DNA of 64,000 nucleotides from NCBI GenBank assembly GCA_902619495.1, contig CACNEM010000002.1, forward strand, positions 1 through 64,000. Direction: 5' to 3'. This document shows positions 12,503 to 25,552 of the stretch, piece by piece. Made by a program: the position numbers and the translations under genes. The notes under the pieces are model-generated. The model did no database searches, was not told the origin of the DNA, and saw only the letters and a program-made list of their open reading frames with translations. The first letter of the stretch is position 1, and each line of letters starts with the position of its first letter. The stretch is from an uncultured Pelagibacteraceae bacterium. Its GTDB lineage: Bacteria; Pseudomonadota; Alphaproteobacteria; Pelagibacterales; Pelagibacteraceae.

Positions 12503-13903
12503 ATGGAAAATTTCGATTTAATAGTAATTGGTGGAGGACCTGGAGGTTATGTTTGCGCAATTAGAGCTGCACAACTTGGATTGAAAACAGCTTGCGTAGA
12601 GTCAAGAGGTGCTTTAGGAGGCACGTGTTTAAATGTTGGCTGCATTCCTTCAAAAAGCTTATTAAACTTATCTGAAAATTTCCATAAAGCTAAAAAAAAT
12701 TTTAATCAACAAGGAATTGAAATTGAAGGGATCAAACTTAATATCGATAAGATGATGTCTAACAAAAATAAATCTATTCAAGTGCTTACAAAAGGCGTAG
12801 AATTTTTATTCAAAAAAAATAAAGTTTCATACATAAGAGGAAAAGGGGTACTATTTTCTAAGAATGATGTAATGGTTTATGAAAACAATAAAAAAACCAA
12901 CTATAAAACAAAAAATATTGTTATCGCTACAGGTTCAGAAGTAACTTCTATACCTGGAATAGAAATAGATGAAAAAAATATCATTTCTTCTACTGGAGCA
13001 TTATCACTGAAAAAAGTTCCAGAGAAATTAGCTGTAATAGGTGGTGGATATATAGGCCTTGAAATGGGTTCTGTTTGGTCCAGACTCGGCTCTGAAGTAA
13101 CTGTTATAGAATATCTTGATCATATTACGCCTGGAATGGATAGAGAAATATCAAATGAATTTAAAAAGATTTTAACTAAACAAGGAATAAATTTCAAAAT
13201 GGGAACAAAAGTAAACTCTGTAAAAAATAATGGTCTTAAAGTACTTATAAATTACACAGACATTAAAAGTTCAAAGGACGAAACAAAAGAATTTGACAAA
13301 GTATTAGTTTCAGTTGGCAGAAAACCTTATACAGAAGGTTTGAATTTAGCTAAAGTAGGCATTAAAAAAGATGCCAAAGGAAGAATCGAAGTTAATAAAA
13401 AATTACAAACTTCAATTAAAAATATTTATGCTATTGGCGATGTAATAAAAGGACCAATGTTAGCTCATAAGGCCGAGGAAGAAGGCATAGCAGTTGCTGA
13501 AATTCTAGCAGGGCAAGCAGGTCATGTAAATTATGATGTAATACCAGGAGTTATTTATACATCCCCCGAAGTAGCTACAGTTGGAAAGACTGAAGAGCAA
13601 TTAAAAGAATCTAATAGATCCTTTAAAGTTGGAAAATTCCCTTTTTTAGCAAACTCCAGAGCAAAGGTTAATAATGAGACAGAAGGGTTTGTAAAGATTT
13701 TAGCAGATAGTAAAACTGATAAAGTTTTAGGGGTACATATTATTGGCCCGCACTGTGGAGATATGATTGCGGAAATGGCATTAGCTATGGAATTTGGAGC
13801 AAGTGCTGAGGATATAGCTAGAACTTGCCACGCCCATCCTACGCATACTGAGGCAATAAAAGAAGCTGCATTAGCTGTTGATAAAAGACCAATTCATTTT
13901 TAA
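12503..13903 (+). CDS. lpdA: dihydrolipoyl dehydrogenase
   Basis: GGGPGGYVCAIRAAQLG, GGTCLNVGCIPSKSLL, CHAHPTHTEAIKEAAL. Confidence 0.98.
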   Translation: MENFDLIVIGGGPGGYVCAIRAAQLGLKTACVESRGALGGTCLNVGCIPSKSLLNLSENFHKAKKNFNQQGIEIEGIKLNIDKMMSNKNKSIQVLTKGVEFLFKKNKVSYIRGKGVLFSKNDVMVYENNKKTNYKTKNIVIATGSEVTSIPGIEIDEKNIISSTGALSLKKVPEKLAVIGGGYIGLEMGSVWSRLGSEVTVIEYLDHITPGMDREISNEFKKILTKQGINFKMGTKVNSVKNNGLKVLINYTDIKSSKDETKEFDKVLVSVGRKPYTEGLNLAKVGIKKDAKGRIEVNKKLQTSIKNIYAIGDVIKGPMLAHKAEEEGIAVAEILAGQAGHVNYDVIPGVIYTSPEVATVGKTEEQLKESNRSFKVGKFPFLANSRAKVNNETEGFVKILADSKTDKVLGVHIIGPHCGDMIAEMALAMEFGASAEDIARTCHAHPTHTEAIKEAALAVDKRPIHF

Positions 13904-13931
13904 TTAAGATAAATTCTAATACTATTGATTT

Positions 13932-15875
13932 ATGAAAGCACAAGTACTGTTGCCTAAGGTATTTAACTTTCCATTTACCTATAACTCAAAAAATGAGAGT
14001 AAAATTGGAAATTTGGTAGAGGTCCCTTTTGGTTCAAAGAGTGAAATTGGAGTGATTTGGAAAAATAATTTCTTAGAGCCAAAAGATATTAAGATTAAAG
14101 ATATTGCGAAGAAAACAGAATATTCAATTGATATAAAACTAATTAATTTTATTGAATGGTTTTCATCTTACAATATGGTTCCAATCGGTCTTGTGCTTAA
14201 AATGGTAATAGGAGGCACAAATAAATACATTAAAATCAAAGACAAGATTATAGAAGTAAAAAAAACAAAAAAAAAATCTTTTAAGTTAAATGCTGAACAA
14301 GTTGAGGCTCTTAAATTTCTTGAAAAGGTAAATGGTAAATTTGATGTGTCAGTATTACAAGGAACTACTGGATCAGGAAAAACTTTAGTTTATTTTGAAC
14401 GTATTAAGAAAATAATTGAAAAAAAAGAACAAGCTTTAGTTTTATTACCAGAAATTTTTTTAACAAATGATTTTAAATCAAGATTTGAAGATTTTTTTGG
14501 TTTTGAACCTGCAATCTGGCATTCAAAAATAACACCAAAACAAAAAAGAATTATTTGGAAAGGAATAATGAATAATAAGATAAGAATTTTAGTCGGAGCA
14601 AGATCAGCCTTGCTTTTGCCTTTTAAAAAACTTGGTATAATAATTGTCGATGAAGAACATGATACTTCCTATAAACAAGATGAGGGGGTAATTTATAATG
14701 CTAGAGATATGGCTATTTCCAGAGCAAATTTTGAAAAAATACCTATACACTTGGTTTCATCAGTTCCCTCAATAGAAACCTTTAATAATATTCAATTAAA
14801 AAAATATAGGCACATAAAAATAGTTAAAAGGTTTAATGACTACCCACTGCCTGAAACAAAAATAATTAATCTTAATCTGTCAAAAATAAAAAATAAATTT
14901 ATTGACCAAGAGACTGTAAACTTAGTTAATAATTTTCTTAATAATGGTGAACAAGTTTTATTTTTTTTAAATAGAAGAGGTTTTGCACCTTATCTAATTT
15001 GTAAAAAATGCGGAAATAAACAAACTTGTCCAAATTGTTCTTTGTATCTTACTTTTCATAAATTAAAAAATAAAGCCATTTGTCATCATTGTTCTTATGA
15101 AAAAAAAATAAAAACAAAATGTAAACTTAATGGTGATTGTGAATTTGTTATGTATGGTCCAGGAGTAGAAAAAATATACGATGAAGTAAAAGAATTATTC
15201 CCTAATAAAAAAACAAGTATTTTTTCAAGTGATTATTTATCAACAAAAGAAAAAACGAAAAATTTATTTAAAGCAATTAATGAAAAAAAAATTGATATTT
15301 TAGTTGGTACTCAAATGATTTCAAAAGGGTTTAATTTTCCAAAATTAAACTGTATCGTGGTGATCGATGCTGATTTTTCTGGAAGAGGATACGATTTAAG
15401 GACAACAGAAAAAAATATTCAATTATATCATCAGTTAAGTGGAAGAGCTGGTCGTTTCAGTTCTAAATCATTAATAATATATCAAACATTAACACCCAAT
15501 GACCTCACACTTAATGAATTGATAAAAAATAAATCGGAAGATCTACTTAAAAATGAATTATTATTAAGAGAGAAAAATAAACTACCTCCATACAAGAGAC
15601 TAATTGCAATAATAATTTCTTCAAAAAACAGGAGCTCCAGTCTGCAGGGTGCCAGAGAGATTAAAAGTAGATTAAAGCAAATAAATGATCTAGAGATTTT
15701 GGGGCCTGTAGACTCTCCTTTGCTCAAAATTAAAAAAAATTTTAGATCTCGGCTGTTAATTAGGTTTAATAATCAGAGCTTAATGCAAAAAAAAATCACT
15801 AATGTTCTAAATGGGCTTAAAATCTCATCTAAAATAAAACTTACGGTTGATGTTGATCCTATCAACTTTGCTTAA
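13932..15875 (+). CDS. priA: primosomal protein N' (replication restart helicase)
   Basis: Walker A GTTGSGKTLVY, DEEHD box, Zn-binding cysteines (CKKCGNKQTCPNCSLYLTFHK...CHHC). Confidence 0.95.
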   Translation: MKAQVLLPKVFNFPFTYNSKNESKIGNLVEVPFGSKSEIGVIWKNNFLEPKDIKIKDIAKKTEYSIDIKLINFIEWFSSYNMVPIGLVLKMVIGGTNKYIKIKDKIIEVKKTKKKSFKLNAEQVEALKFLEKVNGKFDVSVLQGTTGSGKTLVYFERIKKIIEKKEQALVLLPEIFLTNDFKSRFEDFFGFEPAIWHSKITPKQKRIIWKGIMNNKIRILVGARSALLLPFKKLGIIIVDEEHDTSYKQDEGVIYNARDMAISRANFEKIPIHLVSSVPSIETFNNIQLKKYRHIKIVKRFNDYPLPETKIINLNLSKIKNKFIDQETVNLVNNFLNNGEQVLFFLNRRGFAPYLICKKCGNKQTCPNCSLYLTFHKLKNKAICHHCSYEKKIKTKCKLNGDCEFVMYGPGVEKIYDEVKELFPNKKTSIFSSDYLSTKEKTKNLFKAINEKKIDILVGTQMISKGFNFPKLNCIVVIDADFSGRGYDLRTTEKNIQLYHQLSGRAGRFSSKSLIIYQTLTPNDLTLNELIKNKSEDLLKNELLLREKNKLPPYKRLIAIIISSKNRSSSLQGAREIKSRLKQINDLEILGPVDSPLLKIKKNFRSRLLIRFNNQSLMQKKITNVLNGLKISSKIKLTVDVDPINFA

Positions 15876-15957
15876 AATCAAAATTGGCAACTTGATCAAG
15901 TTATACTCTTATGGTACGACCTCAACATTATTTCACATTAAATTCTAAAATTTAAAA

Positions 15958-16515
15958 ATGAGTACAAATAAATCTTTCTCGACTGAAACTTCAGAAAGGT
16001 ATTCTCGCGCTTTATTTGAAGTCTCTATAGAGTCTAATGAATTAGATCAGTCGGAAGCTGCAATAAAAAATTTTCTTTTACTTTTAAACTCAAGTTTAGA
16101 TATTAAAAATTTTATTAAAGACCCAACACAAAATATTAGTCAACAAATCAAATTTATTAATATATTAGTGGATAAATTAGATTTTACGAAAAATTTAAAA
16201 AACTTTTTTTTATTGCTTATTGATAAAAGAAGAATTTTTTTTGTAAAAAAAATTTCTGAAAGTTTTTTAGAATTGTGCTTGAAAAAAAGAGGAGAAACAA
16301 AAGCATCGTTGATCTCATCAAAAGAATTATCTCAATTAGAATTAGAAAAAATAAGTAAAGAGCTATCTGAAATCATGGGAGCAACATTAAAATTTGATCT
16401 TAAAGTAGATAAAGAATTAATTGGTGGCTTAAAACTTCAATTAGGAAGTATTATGATTGATACCTCGATTAAAAATAAACTAAAAAAATACGAACAAATT
16501 ATGTTAGAAAAATAA
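15958..16515 (+). CDS. atpH: F1F0 ATP synthase subunit delta
   Basis: First gene of atp[15 protein letters not shown] start, C-terminal [25 protein letters not shown]. Confidence 0.93.
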   Translation: MSTNKSFSTETSERYSRALFEVSIESNELDQSEAAIKNFLLLLNSSLDIKNFIKDPTQNISQQIKFINILVDKLDFTKNLKNFFLLLIDKRRIFFVKKISESFLELCLKKRGETKASLISSKELSQLELEKISKELSEIMGATLKFDLKVDKELIGGLKLQLGSIMIDTSIKNKLKKYEQIMLEK

Positions 16516-16516
16516 A

Positions 16517-18045
16517 ATGACAATAAATCCATCAGAAGTAACAAAATTACTAAAAGAACAGATTAAGAATTTCGGAGAGAAAGCCGAAGTTTCTGAAGTA
16601 GGAAAAGTTTTGTCAGTCGGAGATGGAATTGCCCGGGTATATGGTCTTGACAATGTTCAAGCTGGAGAAATGGTCGAGTTTAATGATGGATCTAAGGGAA
16701 TGGCCCTGAATTTAGAAAATGACAATGTAGGTGTTGTAATTTTTGGTGATGATAGAAATATTAAAGAGGGCGATACTATTAAAAGAACTAATGCCATCGT
16801 AGATGTTCCAGTTGGAAAAGAACTTTTGGGGAGAGTTGTAGACGGTTTGGGAAATCCAATTGATGGAAAAGGTCCGCTTTCAGTCAAAAATAGAAAAAGA
16901 GTTGAAGTGAAAGCGCCTGGTATAATTCCAAGACAATCTGTTAATGAACCTATGCAAACAGGTCTTAAATCAATAGACTCACTAATACCTATAGGCAGAG
17001 GCCAAAGAGAATTAATAATTGGAGATAGACAAACTGGGAAGACAGCTGTAGCAATTGATGCGATAATCAATCAAAAAAAAATCAACGAGTCCTCTGATGA
17101 AAAGAAAAAACTATATTGTGTTTATGTAGCAATTGGTCAAAAACGTTCAACTGTAGCGCAAATAACCAAAACTTTAGAAGAGGCAGGAGCACTAAAATAT
17201 ACAACAATAGTTGCAGCCACGGCATCAGACTCCGCTCCTTTACAATTTTTAGCTCCATATACTGGGTGTACTATTGGAGAGTATTTTAGAGATAATGGTA
17301 TGCATGCATTGATAGTCTATGATGACTTGTCAAAGCAAGCTGTTGCTTATAGACAAATGTCGTTATTATTGAGACGACCACCAGGCAGAGAGGCATATCC
17401 AGGTGACGTATTTTATTTACATAGCAGACTATTAGAGCGGGCAGCAAAACTAAATGAAAAGAGCGGCGGAGGATCATTAACAGCTTTACCTATAATTGAA
17501 ACACAAGCAGGTGATGTTTCGGCATACATACCCACAAATGTAATTTCTATAACTGACGGACAGATATTTTTAGAAACTGAGTTATTCAACCAAGGAATTC
17601 GGCCTGCTGTGAACGTAGGTTTATCCGTATCTAGAGTAGGTTCTGCTGCTCAAACCAAAGCTATGAAAAAAGTGGCTGGATCGATAAAATTAGAATTAGC
17701 CCAATATAGAGAAATGGCTGCTTTTGCACAATTTGGATCAGATTTAGATGCTTCAACTCAACAATTATTAAATCGTGGCGCAAAACTAACTGAACTTTTA
17801 AAACAAGATCAGTACTCTCCGATGACAGTAGCCGAGCAAGTTGTGTCAGTATTTACTGGGGTCAAAGGTCATTTAGATAATATCGAATTAACTAAAATTA
17901 AAAAATTTGAAAGAGATATTTTTGAAAAAATAAAGTCCGAGAAACCCGAAATTATCGATAACATACAGACCTCTGGAAAACTTGAGGAAAGTACAGAAAA
18001 ACTTTTAAACCAAATTATTGAGGATTATAAAAAGAGAGAAAAATA

Positions 18046-18046
<1 letters not shown>
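16517..18046 (+). CDS. atpA: F1F0 ATP synthase subunit alpha
   Basis: [41 protein letters not shown]. Confidence 0.99.
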
Positions 18047-20344
<2,298 letters not shown>

Positions 20345-20345
<1 letters not shown>

Positions 20346-20731
20346 TGTCTGAAAAATTTTCAGTTGAAATAATATCACCTGACAAATCAATAATTAAAAC
20401 AAATGCTATTGAGGTTATCATTCCATCATATGAAGGCGAAATGGGAATTCTAAAAGATCACATTCCACTAATAACTTTCCTAAGGCCTGGATTCGTCAGA
20501 ATCAAATCTGAAATAGATAAAGAATTTTTTGTTGAAGATGGAACGGTAGAATTCGCTGAAAATAATCTTTTGATTTTGACTTCAACAGCAAAAGATCTGT
20601 CAGAAATGAAAAAAAGTTCGATAGACTCAATTATAACCGAGGCTGAAAAAAAAATTAGTGGAGACAATATCACAGATAAAGAAAAATATTTATTGTCTTA
20701 TAAGATAGACACTTTAAAAAAAATTAACTGA
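20345..20731 (+). CDS. atpC: F1F0 ATP synthase subunit epsilon
   Basis: Epsilon-like N-terminal domain (VEIISPDKSII...PSYEGEMGILKDHIPLIT); last gene of the atp cluster. Confidence 0.94.
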
Positions 20732-21194
20732 TCAACTTTTTTATATACTTTGATAATTCTAAATACATTTCTTTTTTGAATTCTACTATAACATAAGGTA
20801 GTTTTTCTGGCGAAATCCACTTCCACTCAATAAATTCAGGATTTTTAGTTTTTAGATTTATTTCTTTCTCCTCTCCGGTGAATCTTGCAATGAACCATTT
20901 TTGTCTCTGACCTCTAAACTTTCCTTTCCAAATAATCCCAATTAAACTAGAGGGAAGTTCATACTCAAAAAATCCCTCTATTTCTCTCAAAATTACTATG
21001 TTTTTTATACTTGTTTCTTCCAAAAGCTCTCTTTGCATTGCTGAAAGATAATCCTCTCCTTTATTGACGCCGCCTTGAGGCATTTGCCATTTGTCTATCG
21101 GATTATCTTTTCTTTTACCAACAAAAACTTTATTTTTTTTATTGAGTATTATAGCCCCTACACCTTTGCGCATAGGCAGTTTATCTTTTTCCAT
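20724..21194 (-). CDS. rppH: RNA pyrophosphohydrolase (Nudix)
   Basis: Nudix box GGVNKGEDYLSAMQRELLEETSI; WQMPQGG. Confidence 0.92.
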   Translation of the reverse strand: MEKDKLPMRKGVGAIILNKKNKVFVGKRKDNPIDKWQMPQGGVNKGEDYLSAMQRELLEETSIKNIVILREIEGFFEYELPSSLIGIIWKGKFRGQRQKWFIARFTGEEKEINLKTKNPEFIEWKWISPEKLPYVIVEFKKEMYLELSKYIKKLIS

Positions 21195-21195
21195 A

Positions 21196-22332
21196 TTAAG
21201 AACTAAAAAGTTTTATAGCGTAATTTAATTGATTATCATTATCAGTATTTATTAAGAAATCTTCACCTTCTTCTTCTACAAGTATATCCGGTGTAACACC
21301 TACCTCTGAAATTGACTTACCAGAGGGAAGATAATATTTTGAAATTGTTAGTCGCATACCACCTCCATTTTTTAAAGGTATTATTGACTGAACAGAACCT
21401 TTACCATAAGAATTTTCTCCTAAAATTATTGCTCTCTTATGATCCTTTAAAGCACCGGCAAAAATTTCTGATGCTGAAGCAGACCCATTATTTATCAAAA
21501 CCACTATTGGTTTGCCTTTAATTTCATCTCCTTTTCTCGCAAAAAACTTTCGTGTTTCAGAAATTTTTCTTCCTTTTGTTGATACTATTTCACCATCGTT
21601 TAAAAAAAAATCTGTGATATTTATTGCTTGTGTTAGTAATCCTCCAGGATTATTTCTAAGATCAAGCACATAGCCTTTTATTTTTGACTTTGTTTCTAAA
21701 TTTTTTACAGATTTTAAAAATTGTTTATCACTATTTTCGTTAAACGATTTTAATCTTATATAGCCTAAATTTTTTTCTTTTCCGATTATTTTAGAATTTA
21801 CAGAACGAACCTGAATTATTTTCCGCATAATTCTAAATTCTAGTGGTTTTTTTACGTTTTTTCTTCTAATAGTTAAATCAATTGAGGTTCCAACTGGGCC
21901 TCTCATTAATTTAACTGCTTCTAATAAAGATTTACCTTGAACTTGTTCGCTACCAATTTTAACTATGTAATCACCTGCTTTGATACCAGCTTTAGCAGCT
22001 GGTGTATCATCGATTGGAGATATAACTTTAACAACACCTGCTTCCATGCCTATTTCTATTCCCAAACCTCCAAATTCACCTTTAGTATCCGTTTGCATTT
22101 CTTTAAAGAGTTCAGGACTCATATAGGCCGAATATGGATCAAGGGATTGAAGCACCCCATTAATGGCAGAGTCCATCACTTCTGATTGATTTATTTCGTC
22201 AACATATTCTTTCTTGATATTTTCTAATACTTCGCTAAAGAGATCAATTTTTTCATAAAGATCATTTTTTGAGAAGGCTACTGATGACGAGTACATAAAA
22301 AAAAATAAACTAATAATTATTTTATTTTTCAT
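21196..22332 (-). CDS. ctpA: S41 C-terminal processing peptidase with PDZ domain
   Basis: Signal-like N-terminus; PDZ region (GIEIGMEAGVVKVISPIDDTPAAKAGIKAGDYI); NNGSASASEIFAGALKDHKRAIILGENSYGKGSVQ. Confidence 0.93.
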   Translation of the reverse strand: MKNKIIISLFFFMYSSSVAFSKNDLYEKIDLFSEVLENIKKEYVDEINQSEVMDSAINGVLQSLDPYSAYMSPELFKEMQTDTKGEFGGLGIEIGMEAGVVKVISPIDDTPAAKAGIKAGDYIVKIGSEQVQGKSLLEAVKLMRGPVGTSIDLTIRRKNVKKPLEFRIMRKIIQVRSVNSKIIGKEKNLGYIRLKSFNENSDKQFLKSVKNLETKSKIKGYVLDLRNNPGGLLTQAINITDFFLNDGEIVSTKGRKISETRKFFARKGDEIKGKPIVVLINNGSASASEIFAGALKDHKRAIILGENSYGKGSVQSIIPLKNGGGMRLTISKYYLPSGKSISEVGVTPDILVEEEGEDFLINTDNDNQLNYAIKLFSS

Positions 22333-22679
22333 ATTAAAGCCTTTTCTTTTGGAATTTCCTCAGACCACATTTTTTCTAAATCATAAAACTCTCTTTTTTC
22401 CGGGTGAAAAATATGAACTATTACATCTTGAGTATCAACTAATTTCCAATCATTGCTATCCTTCCCCTCAATACGACAATTGTCTATTCCTAATTTTTTT
22501 AATTGAGCTACAAGAATTTCAGATAATGCTTGTAAATGTCTAGAAGATGTCCCAGAAGCTATAACCATATAATCTGCAATGTACGATTTATTTTTTAGGT
22601 CAATGCAAGTTATATTTTGAGCTTTATTATCATCTAATATTTTTTCAATATTATTTTTAATATCAATAATTCCCATCAA
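22329..22679 (-). CDS. rsfS: ribosome silencing factor
   Basis: RsfS family motifs (YMVIASGTSSRHLQALSE, GKDSNDWKLVDTQDVIVHIF). Confidence 0.93.
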   Translation of the reverse strand: MMGIIDIKNNIEKILDDNKAQNITCIDLKNKSYIADYMVIASGTSSRHLQALSEILVAQLKKLGIDNCRIEGKDSNDWKLVDTQDVIVHIFHPEKREFYDLEKMWSEEIPKEKALI

Positions 22680-23218
22680 ATACTCAATTTTGTATGATTT
22701 TTTAGTTGCGTGGAAGATATAGAAATTGGTTTATTTTTTATAAAGATAATTTTATTTTTAAATTTTTTAACCACAATTGATTTCATTCCTTTTCTATCAT
22801 ATCCTTTTCTAGAAAAAACTATTAATTTTACTAATTTTACTATTTTTTTCCAGTTTTTCCACTTGTGAAATCGTATTAGATTATCAGAACCAATTAAAAA
22901 GTAGATATTTTTAATTTTCTTCTTTTTTATAAAATAATTTATTACATCAATAACTCTGATGGATTTAATAATATTATCTATATAAATTATTTTAATTTTC
23001 TTTTGAGCTTTGGTTAATTTTTTCGCAAATTTAATTCTTTCGGCTAAAGGATAAAAAGCTTTATTTTTGAAAGGATTTTTTTTTGTAACAACCCAATAAA
23101 TTTTACTCAATTTCAATTTATTTATAGCAATTTTTGATATACCTAAATGCCCTATATGAGCTGGATCAAAACTGCCACCTAATAAACCAACATTTTTTTT
23201 TTGGATAATTGCCATCAA
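22676..23218 (-). CDS. nadD: nicotinate-nucleotide adenylyltransferase
   Basis: GLLGGSFDPAHIGHL; C-terminal ISSTQLK. Confidence 0.92.
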   Translation of the reverse strand: MMAIIQKKNVGLLGGSFDPAHIGHLGISKIAINKLKLSKIYWVVTKKNPFKNKAFYPLAERIKFAKKLTKAQKKIKIIYIDNIIKSIRVIDVINYFIKKKKIKNIYFLIGSDNLIRFHKWKNWKKIVKLVKLIVFSRKGYDRKGMKSIVVKKFKNKIIFIKNKPISISSTQLKNHTKLSI

Positions 23219-24460
23219 TTATGGTCTAATAATGCCTTTTCCAGAGACAAGATATTTGTAAGATGTTAATTGATTTATTCCTACAGGACCTCTTGGTGGA
23301 AGTCTGTTAGTAGAGATCCCAATTTCTCCTCCAAAACCAAATTCTCCACCATCAGCAAATTGAGTTGAAACATTATGCATCGCAATTGAACTATTCACGC
23401 CATTTAAAAAAATCTCGGCATTTTTTTTGTTTTCAGTAATAATGCTGTCAGTATGCATTGTACCATATTTTAAAATATGTTCGACAGCATCATTTACATT
23501 TTTAACTGCCTTGATTGAAATAATTGCATCCAAATATTCTGTCTTCCAATCTTTTTCTATAATTTTTTTTAATTTCCCTTTAAAAAGCTTATTAACTTTT
23601 CTATCAGCTCTAACTTCACATCCTGAATTTAAAAGAGCATTGATTATTTCTTTAGCATGTGAGTTTAAAGCTTTTTCTTCAATCAGAAGAGTTTCAACTG
23701 CCCCGCAAATACTTGTCCTTCTCATTTTTGCGTTTATGATTAAATCTTTCGCCATTTTTATATTTGCAGTTTTATCAACATAAATATGGCACAGTCCTTC
23801 AAGATGGCCAATTACGTGTACATTGGAAAATTTCTGCACTTTAGCTACAAGCCCTTTTCCTCCTCTTGGAACAATTACATCAATATATGCGCTCATTTTT
23901 GATAATAGTTGATCTACTACTTTTCTATTTTTATTTTCAATGAATTGAACACAGTTTTGATTGATATTATTCTTTCTTAAATTATCTCTGAATAAATTAG
24001 CTAATAATCTGTTAGAATTAAAAGCTTCAGACCCACCTCTCAAAATAGAACAATTACCTGATTTTAAACACAATGCTGCTACATCAGCAGTCACATTAGG
24101 TCTGCTTTCATAAATTACACTTATAACACCTATTGGAGTTGTGACTTTTTTAATTGTCAAATTATTTGGTCTACGCCAAACCTCTAGAACTCTTCCAACC
24201 GGATCTTTAAACTTTGCTATTTCATTGATTGAATGTCTAATACCCTCAATTCTTTTTTTATTTAAAATAAGTCTGTCAACTAAATGCTTTCTTTTGACAT
24301 TTTTGACATCTTTTAAATTTTCTCTGATTATTTTATTAGTGTTTTTTAAAAGTGATTGATTATAATTTTCTAAAACCTTTTTTATTTTTTTATGTTTCAC
24401 ACTCTTTAAATCTTTAAAGGCTTTTTTTGCATTCTTTCCTATAGATTCTAAATAACTCAT
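23219..24460 (-). CDS. proA: glutamate-5-semialdehyde dehydrogenase
   Basis: GVISVIYESRPNVTADVAALCLKSGN, FGFGGEIGISTNRLPPRGPVG. Confidence 0.97.
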   Translation of the reverse strand: MSYLESIGKNAKKAFKDLKSVKHKKIKKVLENYNQSLLKNTNKIIRENLKDVKNVKRKHLVDRLILNKKRIEGIRHSINEIAKFKDPVGRVLEVWRRPNNLTIKKVTTPIGVISVIYESRPNVTADVAALCLKSGNCSILRGGSEAFNSNRLLANLFRDNLRKNNINQNCVQFIENKNRKVVDQLLSKMSAYIDVIVPRGGKGLVAKVQKFSNVHVIGHLEGLCHIYVDKTANIKMAKDLIINAKMRRTSICGAVETLLIEEKALNSHAKEIINALLNSGCEVRADRKVNKLFKGKLKKIIEKDWKTEYLDAIISIKAVKNVNDAVEHILKYGTMHTDSIITENKKNAEIFLNGVNSSIAMHNVSTQFADGGEFGFGGEIGISTNRLPPRGPVGINQLTSYKYLVSGKGIIRP

Positions 24461-25552
24461 TTATAATAATACCATATCATCTTTATGAATTACCTCAGAT
24501 TTGCTAAGATAACCAAGAATTATTTCTATCTCTTTACTTTGTTTACCTTTAATTTTATCTATTTCAGTCGAGCTGAATGAGGATAATCCTCTAGCCAGTT
24601 GAATATTATTCTGATCTAAAATTATTACGTTTTCTCCCTTTTTGAAACTTCCATTAATCTTGGTTATGCCGGCAGCAAGCAAGCTTTTACCATTTGATAA
24701 AGCTTTAGCTGCTCCACTATCAATGTATATAGTTCCATTATAACTAAGAGAACCAACGATCCATTTTTTTCTGGCATCTAAAGTAGAAATTTTTGGTAAG
24801 AAATGAGTATATTTTTTATTTTTAATTATGTTAAAGATTGGGTAATTCACTTTACCATTAGCAATAAACATGTGAGTACCAGAATTCATACAAATCTTAG
24901 CTGCGTCTAACTTTGTAGCAATTCCTCCTGAGCCAAATTTATTTTTCTTATTATCTATAAGCGATGTGATTTTCTCATTAATTGAATCTACCTCTCTTAT
25001 AATTTTTTTTCCTTTTGACTTGTCATATAGTCCATCAACATCAGAAAACAATATTAGAATGTCAGCGCCAATAATTTGAGCAACTCTAGCAGCCAATCTA
25101 TCATTATCTCCATATTTAATTTCACTCGTTGCTGTTGAATCATTTTCGTTTACTACAGGGATAGCTTTAAGTTTAAACAGATTGTCAAAAGTTCTTCTAA
25201 CATTAATAGCTCTCCTTCTTTGCTCTGTATCATCTGGACTAATTAAAATTTGACCAGTCTTAATCTTATATTTATCAAACAGCTTTTGAAATTCTCCTGC
25301 TAAATGAATTTGCCCAACAGCAGCAACAGCTTGGCTCATTTCTAATTTAATTTTCCTTTTTTTAACTTTGAGATATTTTTGGCCAAGAGCGATTGCTCCT
25401 GAAGAAACAATAACGAAGTTTTTTCCTTTTCCATATTTTTTTATATCTTTTATAAGAGAAGTTACCCACTTTTTTTTGAAAACGCCTTTACTGTCAACCA
25501 CAGTTGTAGATCCAAGTTTTAAAACTATTTTATTTGCATTTTTAATTAGCAT
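24461..25552 (-). CDS. proB: glutamate 5-kinase
   Basis: KLGSTTVVD, VVSSGAIALGQKYL, VNENDSTATSEIKYGDNDRLAARVA; C-terminal PUA-like region. Confidence 0.96.
   Translation of the reverse strand: MLIKNANKIVLKLGSTTVVDSKGVFKKKWVTSLIKDIKKYGKGKNFVIVSSGAIALGQKYLKVKKRKIKLEMSQAVAAVGQIHLAGEFQKLFDKYKIKTGQILISPDDTEQRRRAINVRRTFDNLFKLKAIPVVNENDSTATSEIKYGDNDRLAARVAQIIGADILILFSDVDGLYDKSKGKKIIREVDSINEKITSLIDNKKNKFGSGGIATKLDAAKICMNSGTHMFIANGKVNYPIFNIIKNKKYTHFLPKISTLDARKKWIVGSLSYNGTIYIDSGAAKALSNGKSLLAAGITKINGSFKKGENVIILDQNNIQLARGLSSFSSTEIDKIKGKQSKEIEIILGYLSKSEVIHKDDMVLL

Noticed and set aside
16657-17070. 137-aa minus-strand ORF inside atpA
   Set aside because: Antisense to a highly conserved core gene; translation has the Ser/Pro/Ile-rich look of a shadow frame. 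The same reasoning applies to 539-745, 1591-1860, 7041-7382, 7533-7784, 7851-8210, 8357-8590, 8813-9067, 53388-53675, 56601-56936 and similar.
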